This document shows positions 46,009 to 54,990 of a stretch of 64,000 nt of DNA, piece after piece. The notes under the pieces were generated by a model. The model ran no database searches, was not told the DNA's origin, and was given only the letters and a program-made list of their open reading frames with translations. This DNA is from Marinobacterium aestuarii. GTDB lineage: Bacteria; Pseudomonadota; Gammaproteobacteria; Pseudomonadales; Balneatricaceae. Where the stretch lies: NCBI RefSeq assembly GCF_001651805.1, contig NZ_CP015839.1, positions 2,108,001 to 2,172,000 of the forward strand, in the 5' to 3' direction. Every line of letters begins with the position of its first letter. Within the stretch, counting starts at the first letter, position 1. A program made the position numbers and the translations under genes.

Positions 46009-47076
46009 TTAGCGCTTGGGCAGGACATCCTTGAGCTGGGCGTGCATCTTGAGAATGCTCTTTTCGGTGGTGTCCCAATCGATGCAGGCATCGGTCACGG
46101 ACACGCCGTACTTGAGCTCACTCAGATTCGCCGGAATGGACTGGCTGCCCCAGCCCAGGTTCGACTCGATCATCAGGCCGACGAGAGACTTGTTGCCCTC
46201 CAGAATCTGATTGGCGACGTTCTCGGCCACCAGGGGCTGCAGGGCCGGGTCCTTGTTGGAGTTGGCGTGGCTGCAGTCCACCATGATGTTGCGGGCCAGG
46301 CTGTTTTTTTCCAGAGCCTGTTCGCACAGGGTCACGTTGACCGAGTCATAGTTGGGCTTGCCGTTGCCGCCGCGCAGCACTACGTGGCCGTACTGGTTGC
46401 CCTTGGTGCGAATGATGGAGACTTCACCGCTGGGGTTGATGCCCAGGAAATTGTGCGGGTGGCTGACGGACTGCAGGGCGTTGATAGCGACGGCCAGGCC
46501 GCCATCGGTGCCGTTCTTGAAGCCCACGGCACAGGAGAGGCCCGAAGACATTTCGCGGTGTGTCTGGGATTCGGTGGTACGGGCGCCAATGGCGGACCAG
46601 GCAATCAGATCCTGCATGTACTGCGGCGAAATCGGGTCCAGAGCTTCGGTGGCCAGTGGCAGGCCCATTTCCGACAGATCCAGCAGCAGTTTGCGCGCAA
46701 TGTGCAGGCCTTCCTCGATGTCGAAGGAGTCATCCATGTGCGGGTCGTTGATCAGGCCTTTCCAGCCCACGGTGGTGCGGGGCTTTTCAAAATAGACGCG
46801 CATGACCAGATAGAGACTGTCCTTGACCTGCTCGGCCAGTGCCTTGAGGCGCTGGCCATACTCGATGGCCGCGACCGGATCGTGGATGGAGCAGGGGCCG
46901 ATAACAACAAAGAGGCGATGATCCTTTTTGTCGAGGATGTCACGGATGACCTTGCGGCCTTCCATTACGGTTTCGGCCGCGGCATCGCTGATCGGCAGCT
47001 TCTGTTTCAGTGCATCGGGTGTGATGAGCACTGAGTGGGAGTCAATATTCAGGTCTTCTACGCGGATATCAGTCAT
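46009..47076 (-). CDS. aroG: 3-deoxy-7-phosphoheptulonate synthase (class I)
   Basis: 355 residues, E. coli AroFGH type. VVIGPCSIHD, RVYFEKPRTTVGWKGLINDP, GARTTESQTHRE and VDCSHANSNKD are the PEP, E4P and metal sites. It makes DAHP from PEP and erythrose 4-phosphate, the first step of the shikimate pathway. The feedback specificity (Phe, Tyr or Trp) is not certain; the symbol aroG is by family only. The gene is single, with hairpins 65 bp beyond its stop. Confidence 0.94.
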   Translation of the reverse strand: MTDIRVEDLNIDSHSVLITPDALKQKLPISDAAAETVMEGRKVIRDILDKKDHRLFVVIGPCSIHDPVAAIEYGQRLKALAEQVKDSLYLVMRVYFEKPRTTVGWKGLINDPHMDDSFDIEEGLHIARKLLLDLSEMGLPLATEALDPISPQYMQDLIAWSAIGARTTESQTHREMSSGLSCAVGFKNGTDGGLAVAINALQSVSHPHNFLGINPSGEVSIIRTKGNQYGHVVLRGGNGKPNYDSVNVTLCEQALEKNSLARNIMVDCSHANSNKDPALQPLVAENVANQILEGNKSLVGLMIESNLGWGSQSIPANLSELKYGVSVTDACIDWDTTEKSILKMHAQLKDVLPKR

Positions 47077-47288
47077 GCCCTTTCCCTGCAGCAGTGGTGT
47101 GCTGCTTCTTTATTACATCTTAGCGAATCTTTTTAACACATAAGTCAGGCGGTTATAAGCCCAAACAGGCCCCTGTTCCGGGCCGGTGATACAATAGTGC
47201 TCAGCGCTAAGCTGTTGATAGCGAACTCATAGGCGTCTGCGTGGTCTATTGGCTGCCATTTCGATCAATCTGTGGAAACTGGAATCCC

Positions 47289-49217
47289 GTGCACTGTTAT
47301 TTCTCTGTATTAGTACGTCGCTGTCTTGGGTTCATGCTGCTATTGCCGCTTGCCTTTGCGGCACAGGCGGGTCTGTTTGACAAAAATCCCTTTGCTGCGG
47401 CTGATGGTCCCCTGCAGGTCGATGAAGCTTTCAGGCTGGACGTTGAGCCCCTGGGGGATGGTCGGGTCAAGCTGCTCTGGACCATAGCGCAGGACTACTA
47501 TCTGTACCGCGATCGCATGGCATTCAGCAGTACCACGCAGCGCTCTGAGGTGGTGCAGCGTATTAATGCGCCGGCACTGGAGAAAAACGATCCGCTGTTT
47601 GGCAAGGTGTGGGTCTATCACGAGTTTGCCGAGGTCGATTTGCAGCTGGCAAGCCTGACCGGTGCTGGCACCGACGATACCCTGGCGGTGACCTATCAGG
47701 GCTGCTGGGAGGGGGGGATCTGTTATCCGCCCGTGACCCAGGATATAGAGGTGGCGGCGATCGCCGTACTGGCTGCTGATAGCAGCGCCAATGCCGAAGT
47801 CGATGCAACTACAGCAACTGCAGCTGTACCGTCTGTCACCCAGGCCGTTGCTGCCCCTGCGACAAGGAGTTATGCAACGAGCGCTGTCACAACTACGGCC
47901 GCTCTGGATGGGCCCGTCAGCGAGCAGGACCGGTTTGCCAACCTGCTGCGAAACGCCAGTCTCACGGTTACGCTGGGGGCCTTCTTCCTTGCCGGACTGG
48001 CGCTGGCGTTCACGCCCTGCGTCTTTCCGATGATTCCCATTATTTCCAGCATCATTGCCGGCCATGGTGCGCGCATGACCACGGGGCGCGCCTTCAGTCT
48101 GTCGCTGGTGTACGTACTGGCGGTTGCCGCCACCTATACCCTGGCGGGGGTGCTGGCGGGTCTGTTTGGCGCCAATATTCAGGCGGGCTTCCAGAATCCC
48201 TGGATCGTATCCATCTTTGCCGGCATCTTCGTGCTGCTGGCGCTGTCGATGTTCGGCTTTTACGAACTGCAGCTGCCGGCCAGCTGGCAGAGTCGGCTGA
48301 CCCGGGCGAGCAGCCGTGGCAAGCCCGGCAGTCTGCGCGGTGTCGCGTTCATGGGACTGCTGTCGGCGCTGATTGTCGGTCCCTGCATGGCGGCGCCCCT
48401 GGCCGGTGCCCTGATCTATATCGGCCAGACCGGTGACCCGGTGCTCGGCGGCCTCGGGCTCTTCTCCCTCAGTCTTGGCATGGGCGTTCCGCTGCTGCTG
48501 ATTGGTGCTTCGGCGGGCAAGCTGCTGCCCCGTGCCGGAGCCTGGATGGTGTCGGTCAAGGCAGGTTTTGGTGTGCTGTTGCTGCTGATGGCCATCTGGA
48601 TGCTGGACCGCATCATTGCCGATCAGCTAACCATGGCACTGACGGCGATTGTGCTGGTGGTCTCGGCGGTCTACATGAATGCACTGGATCGTTTGCCCGA
48701 TGTGAATGGCGGCTGGCACCGCCTCTGGAAGGGCGTCGGGCTGGTGTTACTGGTGTACGGTGTAGCACTGATGGTGGGGCTCTTTGCTGGCAGTCGCAGC
48801 CTGGTGTATCCGTTGCAGGGACTGTCTGGTGGCCAGTCCGTTGCGGCCCAGGCACTGCCGTTTCAGAAGGTCACGTCCATGGCGCAACTGGAGCCCTTGC
48901 TGGAACAGGCACGGCGCAATGGCCAGCCGGTCATGCTGGATTTCTTTGCCGAGTGGTGCGTGTCCTGCTATGAGTTGGAGTATGTGACCTTCAATGACGA
49001 TGGCGTGCGCCAGGCGCTGTCCGGCTATCAGCTGATCAAGGTGGATGTGACGGCCAATGACGAAGCGGCCAAGGTGCTGAATCGGGAGTATGGCGTTATA
49101 GGTCCGCCGGCATTGCTGTTCTATGGCGCCGATGGCACCTTGCTGCCGCAGCTGACGGTGGTGGGTGTGATGGCGGCCGATGACTTTGTGCGCCATGTCG
49201 CCCGTGTGCCAGGCTAG
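47289..49217 (+). CDS. dsbD: thiol:disulfide interchange protein DsbD
   Basis: 642 residues if translation starts at the GTG at 47289. The N-terminal periplasmic alpha domain has its cysteine pair in GCWEGGICYPP; eight membrane segments follow with the redox cysteines in TPCVFPMIP and GPCMAAP; the C-terminal gamma domain is thioredoxin-like with WCVSC. It carries reducing power from cytoplasmic thioredoxin to the periplasm, to partners such as DsbC and TlpA-like proteins. The start is uncertain; a GTG at 47241 is also open and the first ATG (47334) falls inside the signal peptide. Confidence 0.92.
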   Translation: MHCYFSVLVRRCLGFMLLLPLAFAAQAGLFDKNPFAAADGPLQVDEAFRLDVEPLGDGRVKLLWTIAQDYYLYRDRMAFSSTTQRSEVVQRINAPALEKNDPLFGKVWVYHEFAEVDLQLASLTGAGTDDTLAVTYQGCWEGGICYPPVTQDIEVAAIAVLAADSSANAEVDATTATAAVPSVTQAVAAPATRSYATSAVTTTAALDGPVSEQDRFANLLRNASLTVTLGAFFLAGLALAFTPCVFPMIPIISSIIAGHGARMTTGRAFSLSLVYVLAVAATYTLAGVLAGLFGANIQAGFQNPWIVSIFAGIFVLLALSMFGFYELQLPASWQSRLTRASSRGKPGSLRGVAFMGLLSALIVGPCMAAPLAGALIYIGQTGDPVLGGLGLFSLSLGMGVPLLLIGASAGKLLPRAGAWMVSVKAGFGVLLLLMAIWMLDRIIADQLTMALTAIVLVVSAVYMNALDRLPDVNGGWHRLWKGVGLVLLVYGVALMVGLFAGSRSLVYPLQGLSGGQSVAAQALPFQKVTSMAQLEPLLEQARRNGQPVMLDFFAEWCVSCYELEYVTFNDDGVRQALSGYQLIKVDVTANDEAAKVLNREYGVIGPPALLFYGADGTLLPQLTVVGVMAADDFVRHVARVPG

Positions 49218-49240
49218 TCTATGCAGTAAAGCTCAAACGT

Positions 49241-49267
49241 AAAACGCGCACCTGGGGGGCGCGTTTT
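49241..49267. terminator. terminator of dsbD
   Basis: AAAACGCGC (49241-49249) pairs with GCGCGTTTT (49259-49267), with a G-rich loop of nine. It lies 23 bp after the dsbD stop. Confidence 0.75.
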
Positions 49268-49310
49268 AGTATCTGCTGCAGTGATTTAGAACAGACTTTT
49301 AGCGTCGCGA

Positions 49311-49352
49311 TTTAGCGCAAGTAATTTAGCGCAAGTAATCTAGCGCAAGTAA
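49311..49352. repeat. three tandem 14-bp repeats over a stop codon
   Basis: TTTAGCGCAAGTAA occurs twice in perfect tandem (49311-49324, 49325-49338) and a third time with one change (TCTAGCGCAAGTAA, 49339-49352). Read on the minus strand each unit carries the last codons and a stop of the isochorismatase gene, whose real stop is in the third unit. Confidence 0.9.
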
Positions 49353-49885
49353 GTGCGGCTGATATGGCGAAAGCTGTCGGTGCCGGCCTTGCGCATCCAT
49401 TCGAACGCCACCATTTCCCGACTCACTATATGGACGCCCAGCTGGCGCATGCGTTCGATGGCAAACGCCTTGTCCTGTGGGTTGCGCGATGCAATGCAGT
49501 CGGCAACCACAAAGACGTCGCGACCCTGCAGGCGCAGTTCGATGGCGCTTTGCAGTACGCAGACATGGGCTTCAATACCGATCACCACCACCTGTTCGCG
49601 CGCAACAGCGTTGATCCCGGCGTCGCAGGCCGGCTCCGACATGCAGGAAAAATGGGTTTTCTCCAGCATGGCCTCGCTGGGGATCAGCTCGCCCAGATGC
49701 GGGTGTGTATGGCCAATGCCCTGGGGATATTGCTCGGTGCCCAGTACCGGTACCTTGAGCTGAGCGGCGATCTCCAGCAGCCAGCGACAGTTGTCCAGCA
49801 GTTGCTGCGGTGCTTCAACCGCGGGCAGCAGTTTTTCCTGGACGTCTATTACCAGCAGCAGCGACTTGTCGGGATGGATCAGCAT
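49340..49885 (-). CDS. isochorismatase-family hydrolase (cysteine hydrolase)
   Basis: 181 residues from the ATG at 49885, with GAGGA upstream. The catalytic triad is visible: Asp14 in VIDVQEKLL, Lys76 in EKTHFSC and Cys109 in IEAHVCVLQSA. This YcaC-like group hydrolyses amides or ureas and the substrate is not known. The MaoC gene is encoded 11 bp upstream on the same strand, so the two are likely cotranscribed. The 3' end carries a tandem repeat (see entry). Confidence 0.87.
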   Translation of the reverse strand: MLIHPDKSLLLVIDVQEKLLPAVEAPQQLLDNCRWLLEIAAQLKVPVLGTEQYPQGIGHTHPHLGELIPSEAMLEKTHFSCMSEPACDAGINAVAREQVVVIGIEAHVCVLQSAIELRLQGRDVFVVADCIASRNPQDKAFAIERMRQLGVHIVSREMVAFEWMRKAGTDSFRHISRTYLR

Positions 49886-49896
49886 GGCGGTTGTCC

Positions 49897-50325
49897 TCAG
49901 GGCTTCTTGTCGACCATCACCACGGCTTCGCCCTGGGTGACACGTTTGCCCGCGACAAAACACTCGGTGCTGAGGGTGACACGGCCGCGGCGCAAATTGA
50001 TATCGGTGACGGTGACGCGGGTTTCGACTTCGTCGCCGAGGTAAATTGGCAAGCGGAACTTCAGGCTCTGATCCAGGTAGATTGCACCTGGGCCCGGCAA
50101 GTGTGTGCCCAGCACGGCGGATATCAGTCCTGCGCTGAACATGCCGTGGGCGATGCGGCTCTTGAACGGGGTGTTTGCGGCGAATTCTTCATCCAGATGA
50201 ACCGGATTGGTATCGCCGGTGATTTCGGCAAAGAGGCGGATATCCTGATCGCTGACGGTCTTGAAGACCGATTCGCTCTGGCCTATTTCCAGATCTTCCA
50301 AAAAGAGGCCGTGGGCCTGGCTCAT
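49897..50325 (-). CDS. MaoC-like (R)-enoyl-CoA hydratase
   Basis: 142 residues from the ATG at 50325, with GGAGA upstream. A hot-dog fold with the hydratase 2 motif: FAEITGDTNPVHLDEEFA carries the Asp and His catalytic pair. It resembles PhaJ-type proteins that hydrate trans-2-enoyl-CoA to (R)-3-hydroxyacyl-CoA, but many relatives are uncharacterised. The EAL-HDOD gene lies 53 bp upstream on the same strand. Confidence 0.88.
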   Translation of the reverse strand: MSQAHGLFLEDLEIGQSESVFKTVSDQDIRLFAEITGDTNPVHLDEEFAANTPFKSRIAHGMFSAGLISAVLGTHLPGPGAIYLDQSLKFRLPIYLGDEVETRVTVTDINLRRGRVTLSTECFVAGKRVTQGEAVVMVDKKP

Positions 50326-50378
50326 GCTGTTTCTCCGTCGATAAATTCTGTGCGAGGTGGCGGGGTGGATGAAACCTG

Positions 50379-51605
50379 TCAGTCTTCGTGCATTGCCTGC
50401 ATGGATTCCTGCGCCCACTGCAGGCTGGCGCGGTAGGCCCAGTCGTATGCGGCGCTGTTGAAGTCTACCGGCAGGCGGTCCCAGTCACCGTTTTCATAGT
50501 TGATTACATTTTTCAGTACGTCGCCGATGGGGCCTTCGCCGCCGCGGATGGCGGTTTTGACGTCATCTCCGAGCGGTACCTGGGCCAGCATGGATTCCTG
50601 CTGGATATCCAGCATGGCGTGCAGGCCCGACATCATGCCGGCCATAAAGTAGCTGGTGGGCGAGGGCAGGTTTTGGGTAATGGCCACCAGTTCACACATG
50701 CGCCCGCGAATCAGCAGCACCCGGGAGAGTTCTTCGGGCTTGTCCTTGTTGGCGGACATGGAAATCAGCGTGGCCCACTTTTTTACCTGCTCCAGACCCA
50801 ACAGTACCACCGCCTGGGCGACGGACTCCACCTTGCGTACCAGGGCGTAGGCGGCGGAGTTGACGATGCGCAGCAGCTTGAAGGTCAGTACCGGGTCGCG
50901 AATGATCAGGGCTTCGAGCTTGGACGGCGTGGTGGCAGGCTTTTGCAGTTCCTGTATCAGTTGTAGCAGGGTGAACTGCTGGGCGCTGACGCGGCGCTCC
51001 TGCACCAGCTTGGGTTTGCTGAGAAAACCGCCCTGATAAAGCTTGAAGCCCATGTCGATGCAGCGCTCGAGCTGCTCGAAACTGTCGATGCCCTCGCCGA
51101 GAAAGGCCACCTTGAAAGGCGCCATCAGGCTCATTTGCTGATCCAGCTGATCTTCGCCGAACAGGCGCACGTCCAGCTTGACGATCTGGGCGGCCCGCAG
51201 CAGGTTGTCGTGTTTGGGGCTGTAGTTAAAATTGCACAGCGCCAGACGATAGCCGTCTTTTACCAGTTTAAGCGCCGCGCGCTCATAATCCTGATCCGGT
51301 TCAGTGCCGGGCTGCAGCTCGATAACCACCTGCTTGCTGGGCAAGTCGGGAAAATAACCGGACAGCAGCAGTTCGCGGCTGACCGGTACGAAGGCAGGTA
51401 CCCGCCGCACGGAGCCTGCATCGGAAATGCTGGTATAGATGTTGAGGATGATTTCGCCGTTGGGGGCAGATCCTTCGAGTCGTGTAGCGCCGGTGCCTTC
51501 ATCATCGGGCCGGTACAGCAACTCATAGGCCACGACCTTTTGATGCTGATCGAAGATCGGCTGACGGGCTACAAGCAGACACTGGTCATCAGGAGTTCTG
51601 TCCAT
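50379..51605 (-). CDS. EAL-HDOD signalling protein, degenerate EAL
   Basis: 408 residues. The N-terminal half resembles an EAL domain, but the signature reads YELLYR, and the metal and catalytic acidic residues of active phosphodiesterases are not in place, so it should not cleave c-di-GMP. The C-terminal HDOD domain (from about residue 200, LEALIIRDPVLTFKLLRIVNSAAYA) is the output module. This architecture is that of Vibrio CdgJ and relatives, linked to motility and biofilm. No receiver or sensor domain is present and no signalling partner is adjacent. Confidence 0.88.
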   Translation of the reverse strand: MDRTPDDQCLLVARQPIFDQHQKVVAYELLYRPDDEGTGATRLEGSAPNGEIILNIYTSISDAGSVRRVPAFVPVSRELLLSGYFPDLPSKQVVIELQPGTEPDQDYERAALKLVKDGYRLALCNFNYSPKHDNLLRAAQIVKLDVRLFGEDQLDQQMSLMAPFKVAFLGEGIDSFEQLERCIDMGFKLYQGGFLSKPKLVQERRVSAQQFTLLQLIQELQKPATTPSKLEALIIRDPVLTFKLLRIVNSAAYALVRKVESVAQAVVLLGLEQVKKWATLISMSANKDKPEELSRVLLIRGRMCELVAITQNLPSPTSYFMAGMMSGLHAMLDIQQESMLAQVPLGDDVKTAIRGGEGPIGDVLKNVINYENGDWDRLPVDFNSAAYDWAYRASLQWAQESMQAMHED

Positions 51606-51752
51606 TTTCCCGCCATTCTCCCTGTTCTCGAGTTACAACCCAGAAGTGTATACGCAAATAGGCGTTTACCGATAGGGTTGATAGGGCCACGGGAGTATCG
51701 CTTTGGCGCCACAAGGCTATAATAGGCGGCCTTCGAACAGGGCAGGGTAAAG

Positions 51753-52661
51753 ATGAGCATTAATTGGTTTCCAGGGCACATGCACAAGGCACGCAAAGAG
51801 ATCGCCAAGACCATGGACGAGATCGATGTGGTGATCGAGGTGCTGGATGCCCGCCTGCCCCAATCGAGCGAGAATCCGCTGGTGGATTCACTGCGCAAGG
51901 GCAAACCTGTTATCAAGTTGCTGAACAAGTCCGATCTTGCCGACCCGGACGTGACGGCCCAGTGGCTGGAGTTCTTCAATGCCATGGACGGGGTGCAGGC
52001 GCTGGCGCTGGATACCGAGAACCGCAAGCTGATCAAGCGCCTGCCGGAGCTGTGCAAGCAGCTGGTACCGTCCCGCGTGGCCCAGGGGCGGCCGGTACGG
52101 GCCATGATCATGGGGATTCCGAACGTCGGCAAGTCCACCCTGATCAACGCACTGCTGGGCAAGCGCATTGCCAAGGTCGGCAATACACCGGCGGTAACGC
52201 GTCACCAGCAGCGTTTCATGATGCAGGGCATGGCGTTGTCGGACACACCGGGTATCCTCTGGCCGAAAATAGCCGATCGGGATTCCGGTTACCGTCTGGC
52301 CGCCAGTGGTGCCATCCGTGATACCGCCATTGAGCTGGAAGATATAGCGCTGTTTACCGCCGGCTTTATGCTGGTGTCGTACCCGCAGCGGCTGATGGAG
52401 CGATACCGCCTGACGACTCTGGCCGACATTGGCGATGAGTTGCTCGACCAGATAGGGCGCAAGCGAGGATGTCTCAGGCCGGGCGGCATCGTCGATCGGC
52501 ACAAGGCATCTGAAATACTGTTAATGGAATTACGTAGCGGCAAACTCGGACGAGTCAGTTTCGAGACCGTCGCTGAATGGGATGAGAAACGACGCCAGGC
52601 CGCTTTGGAAGAAGCCGAACGGTTGGCGGCGCTAGACGAGCAACAGCAGGATCCAACATGA
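51753..52661 (+). CDS. rbgA: ribosome biogenesis GTPase RbgA/YlqF
   Basis: 302 residues, a circularly permuted GTPase: the G4 motif NKSD (residues 58-61) comes before G1 GIPNVGKST (121-129) and G3 DTPG (164-167). The first residues NWFPGHMHKARK and the C-terminal ANTAR-like part are typical. It assists late 50S maturation in Bacillus; the proteobacterial role is inferred. Its stop overlaps the start of the next gene as ATGA. Confidence 0.93.
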   Translation: MSINWFPGHMHKARKEIAKTMDEIDVVIEVLDARLPQSSENPLVDSLRKGKPVIKLLNKSDLADPDVTAQWLEFFNAMDGVQALALDTENRKLIKRLPELCKQLVPSRVAQGRPVRAMIMGIPNVGKSTLINALLGKRIAKVGNTPAVTRHQQRFMMQGMALSDTPGILWPKIADRDSGYRLAASGAIRDTAIELEDIALFTAGFMLVSYPQRLMERYRLTTLADIGDELLDQIGRKRGCLRPGGIVDRHKASEILLMELRSGKLGRVSFETVAEWDEKRRQAALEEAERLAALDEQQQDPT

Positions 52662-53038
52662 CACGTTTAAAGAAGAAACGCTCCGATGCCAACCGTATCG
52701 AGTGGGGCGACAGTGCGCCAAGGCGCAGTGAAAAGCTGGCTGATCCCGGCAGTTACGAAAGCCGCAAGCGCAAGTCGCTGGACAAGCGCAAGCAGCAGAA
52801 GTCCGTGTACGAAAAACAGCTTGAAAAGGAAGAGCTCGAAGCGCGTTTGCGTGCGCAGCAGCAACCGCGCGGTGGCCGTCTGGCGGAAAAAATCCGCCGG
52901 CTGAACCGTGAAAAGAGCGCGGCTGAAGTGCCGCAAGCGGATGCCGCTGCAGAGGCTGCCGTAGACACTGCAGCAGAGTCAGTCGCCGATACCGCTGCAG
53001 AGTCCGCAGAGCAGACGGTGCCGGGCACAAAAGACTGA
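52658..53038 (+). CDS. charged low-complexity protein coupled to rbgA, unrecognised
   Basis: 126 residues starting at the ATG that overlaps the rbgA stop. Residues 1 to about 85 are highly basic and acidic in turn with a predicted coiled coil (KRKQQKSVYEKQLEKEELEARLRAQ), and residues 88-126 are an Ala/Glu/Asp repeat of AAESVADTAAESAE. I recognise no family. The overlap implies cotranslation with rbgA and a possible role in ribosome assembly, but this is inference from context only. It could be a lineage-specific ribosome-associated factor. Confidence 0.65.
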   Translation: MTRLKKKRSDANRIEWGDSAPRRSEKLADPGSYESRKRKSLDKRKQQKSVYEKQLEKEELEARLRAQQQPRGGRLAEKIRRLNREKSAAEVPQADAAAEAAVDTAAESVADTAAESAEQTVPGTKD

Positions 53039-53142
53039 CGCCCAGTCGGCACCTGTTCCAGGGTGCCGTTTCGTCAGGCTGCCTGTGCGCAGGTCTCGGT
53101 TGGCGTTCACCTCGGTGGACTGCCGCCGGTTTTTCCGCACGA

Positions 53143-53156
53143 CTGCATGGATGCAG
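53143..53156. repeat. palindrome beside the repeat end
   Basis: CTGCAT-GG-ATGCAG is a perfect palindrome 40 bp before the solo repeat end. It lies in the non-coding stretch between the charged ORF and the CDGSH gene. Confidence 0.4.
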
Positions 53157-53195
53157 GAGCTAGGGCTGGGATGCCCGAGCCGAGTCGATTAGCGT

Positions 53196-53213
53196 TAAGT
53201 CCGACAGGCTGCT
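53196..53213. repeat. solo end of the palindromic element
   Basis: TAAGTCCGACAGGCTGCT is identical to 15037-15054, the right end of the 163-bp palindrome. No matching left end is visible in the 160 bp to its left, so this is a one-ended or decayed copy. Confidence 0.6.
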
Positions 53214-53249
53214 AGCTTTAGGTCATTGCGACAAGCGGAGACCAGCAGT

Positions 53250-53501
53250 ATGTCCCACTCACCGATTCACCGCGCCGGCAACGGGCCGGTAAAGGTCGAA
53301 CTCACCCAGGGTGAGACCTATACCTGGTGTGCCTGCGGGCGCTCCGCAAGCCAGCCCTGGTGTGACGGCTCCCATCAGGGCACCGGTATCGATCCGGTGG
53401 TATTTGTGGCTGAGCGCACGGGCGGGGTCTGGCTCTGTCTGTGCAAGCAAACCGGCACCCCGCCGCTCTGTGATTCCAGTCACAAAAAACCTTCCCCCTG
53501 A
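53250..53501 (+). CDS. double CDGSH iron-sulfur protein
   Basis: 83 residues from the ATG at 53250. Two CDGSH-type sites are present: Cys27, Cys29, Cys38 and His42 (CDGSH), and Cys63, Cys65, Cys74 and His78 (CDSSH). Each would hold a [2Fe-2S] cluster with three Cys and one His, as in the tandem mitoNEET-like (CISD3) class. There is no membrane anchor. The role is probably electron or cluster transfer. Confidence 0.88.
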   Translation: MSHSPIHRAGNGPVKVELTQGETYTWCACGRSASQPWCDGSHQGTGIDPVVFVAERTGGVWLCLCKQTGTPPLCDSSHKKPSP

Positions 53502-53630
53502 CACTGTTTATACGCCATAGCCTTGCTGGGAGGCCTGCGCTTAACGAATGCTCTGACGCCACCTGGGTGCGGTTGTGGTAGGTACTTTGTGCTAGCATAC
53601 GCGCCTTTCCAATACAGCCAGGTAAGCTCC

Positions 53631-54821
53631 TTGCATTCCCAGGATTTCTCCCGCGATGTCATCATCATCGGTGCCGGCGCCGCAGGTCTCATGTGTGCCG
53701 CCACGGCCGGTTACCGGGGCCGTTCGGTACTGCTGCTCGAGCACAGCAACAAGATCGGCCGCAAGATACTCATGTCCGGCGGCGGGCGCTGCAACTTCAC
53801 CAATCTGCATAACAGTCCGGCCAATTACCTGTCGGCCAATGCGCATTTCTGCAAATCGGCGCTGAGCCGTTATCCGGCGTCGCGCTTTATCGAGCTGGTG
53901 GAGCGCCACGGTATTGATTACCACGAAAAGACGCTAGGGCAGTTATTCTGTGATGTTTCCAGCAAGGAAATACTGCAGCTGCTGCTGACTGAGTGTGACT
54001 GGGCCGGGGTGGATGTGCGTACCGATAGCTCGATCTATCGCATCGACAAGGTCGCCGATGGTTACCGCGTCAAGACCTCCGCTGGCATCTGGCAATGCCA
54101 GTCGCTAGTGATTGCCACCGGCGGCCTGTCGATACCCAATGGCGGTGCTACTCCCTTTGCCTATGAAACGGCGAAGCAGTTTGGCCTCAGTGTCTTGCCG
54201 CTGCAGGCCGCGCTGGTGCCCTTTACGCTGCAACCCAAGGATCTGGAAGTATTCAAGCCGCTGTCCGGCGTGTCGCACCGCATTCGTGCCCGTATTGGCG
54301 AGACCGCCTTTGTGGAAAATCTGCTGTTTACCCACCGTGGCCTCAGTGGTCCGGCGATATTGCAGATCTCGTCTTACTGGGATCCGGGCGCCGAGGTGGA
54401 GATTGATCTTTTCCCGGAACTTGACCTGCTGCAATGGCTGGGTGAGCAGCGGGAGAGTCGGTCCAAAGCGGATATTCGCACCTTGCTCTGCCAGCAGATG
54501 CACAAGCGGGTGGTGCAGACCTTCTGTGATCTCTGGTCCTTCGAGGGCCCCATCAACCGCTTCGATGGTCCGCAGCTGGCCGCCGTGGCCGAGGCCTTTC
54601 ATCGCTGGGTCATCAAGCCCGCCGGCACCGAAGGTTATCGCACGGCGGAAGTGACCCGCGGCGGCATCGACACTGACGAGGTTTCATCCAAGACCTTCGA
54701 GGCGAAAAAGGCCCCAGGGCTGTACTTTGTCGGCGAGTGCCTGGATGTCACCGGTCATCTGGGTGGCCACAACTTTCAGTTTGCCTGGGCCTGCGGCGAT
54801 GCCGCCGGGCAGTATGTCTGA
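53631..54821 (+). CDS. BaiN/YhiN family flavoprotein
   Basis: 396 residues from the TTG at 53631 (AGG upstream), which is where the family begins; the longer frame upstream has no match. FAD motif VIIIGAGAAGLMCA, then GRKILMSGGGRCNFTNLHNS, the HI0933 signature, and a C-terminal GECLDVTGHLGGHNFQFAWACG. The family includes the bile acid reductase BaiN; the substrate in this organism is unknown. Confidence 0.88.
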   Translation: MHSQDFSRDVIIIGAGAAGLMCAATAGYRGRSVLLLEHSNKIGRKILMSGGGRCNFTNLHNSPANYLSANAHFCKSALSRYPASRFIELVERHGIDYHEKTLGQLFCDVSSKEILQLLLTECDWAGVDVRTDSSIYRIDKVADGYRVKTSAGIWQCQSLVIATGGLSIPNGGATPFAYETAKQFGLSVLPLQAALVPFTLQPKDLEVFKPLSGVSHRIRARIGETAFVENLLFTHRGLSGPAILQISSYWDPGAEVEIDLFPELDLLQWLGEQRESRSKADIRTLLCQQMHKRVVQTFCDLWSFEGPINRFDGPQLAAVAEAFHRWVIKPAGTEGYRTAEVTRGGIDTDEVSSKTFEAKKAPGLYFVGECLDVTGHLGGHNFQFAWACGDAAGQYV

Positions 54822-54946
54822 ACAGCACCGCCCTCAACCTGTGGTCTTATGGGGTCAGATAGGGTGCCAGCAGCTCCGATGACAGCGGTGGCGTCAGGAC
54901 TGAAGCTGCAGCGCCACGCCACCATGACGATGTAGTTCAGATATAA

Positions 54947-54970
54947 AAAAGGCCCCTGATGGGGCCTTTT
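54947..54970. terminator. bidirectional terminator after BaiN-like and BCCT genes
   Basis: A perfect 10-bp stem AAAAGGCCCC/GGGGCCTTTT (54947-54956 and 54961-54970), loop TGAT. It stands between two convergent genes. Confidence 0.85.
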
Positions 54971-54990
54971 GGTCTTGTGGATACCGGAGT

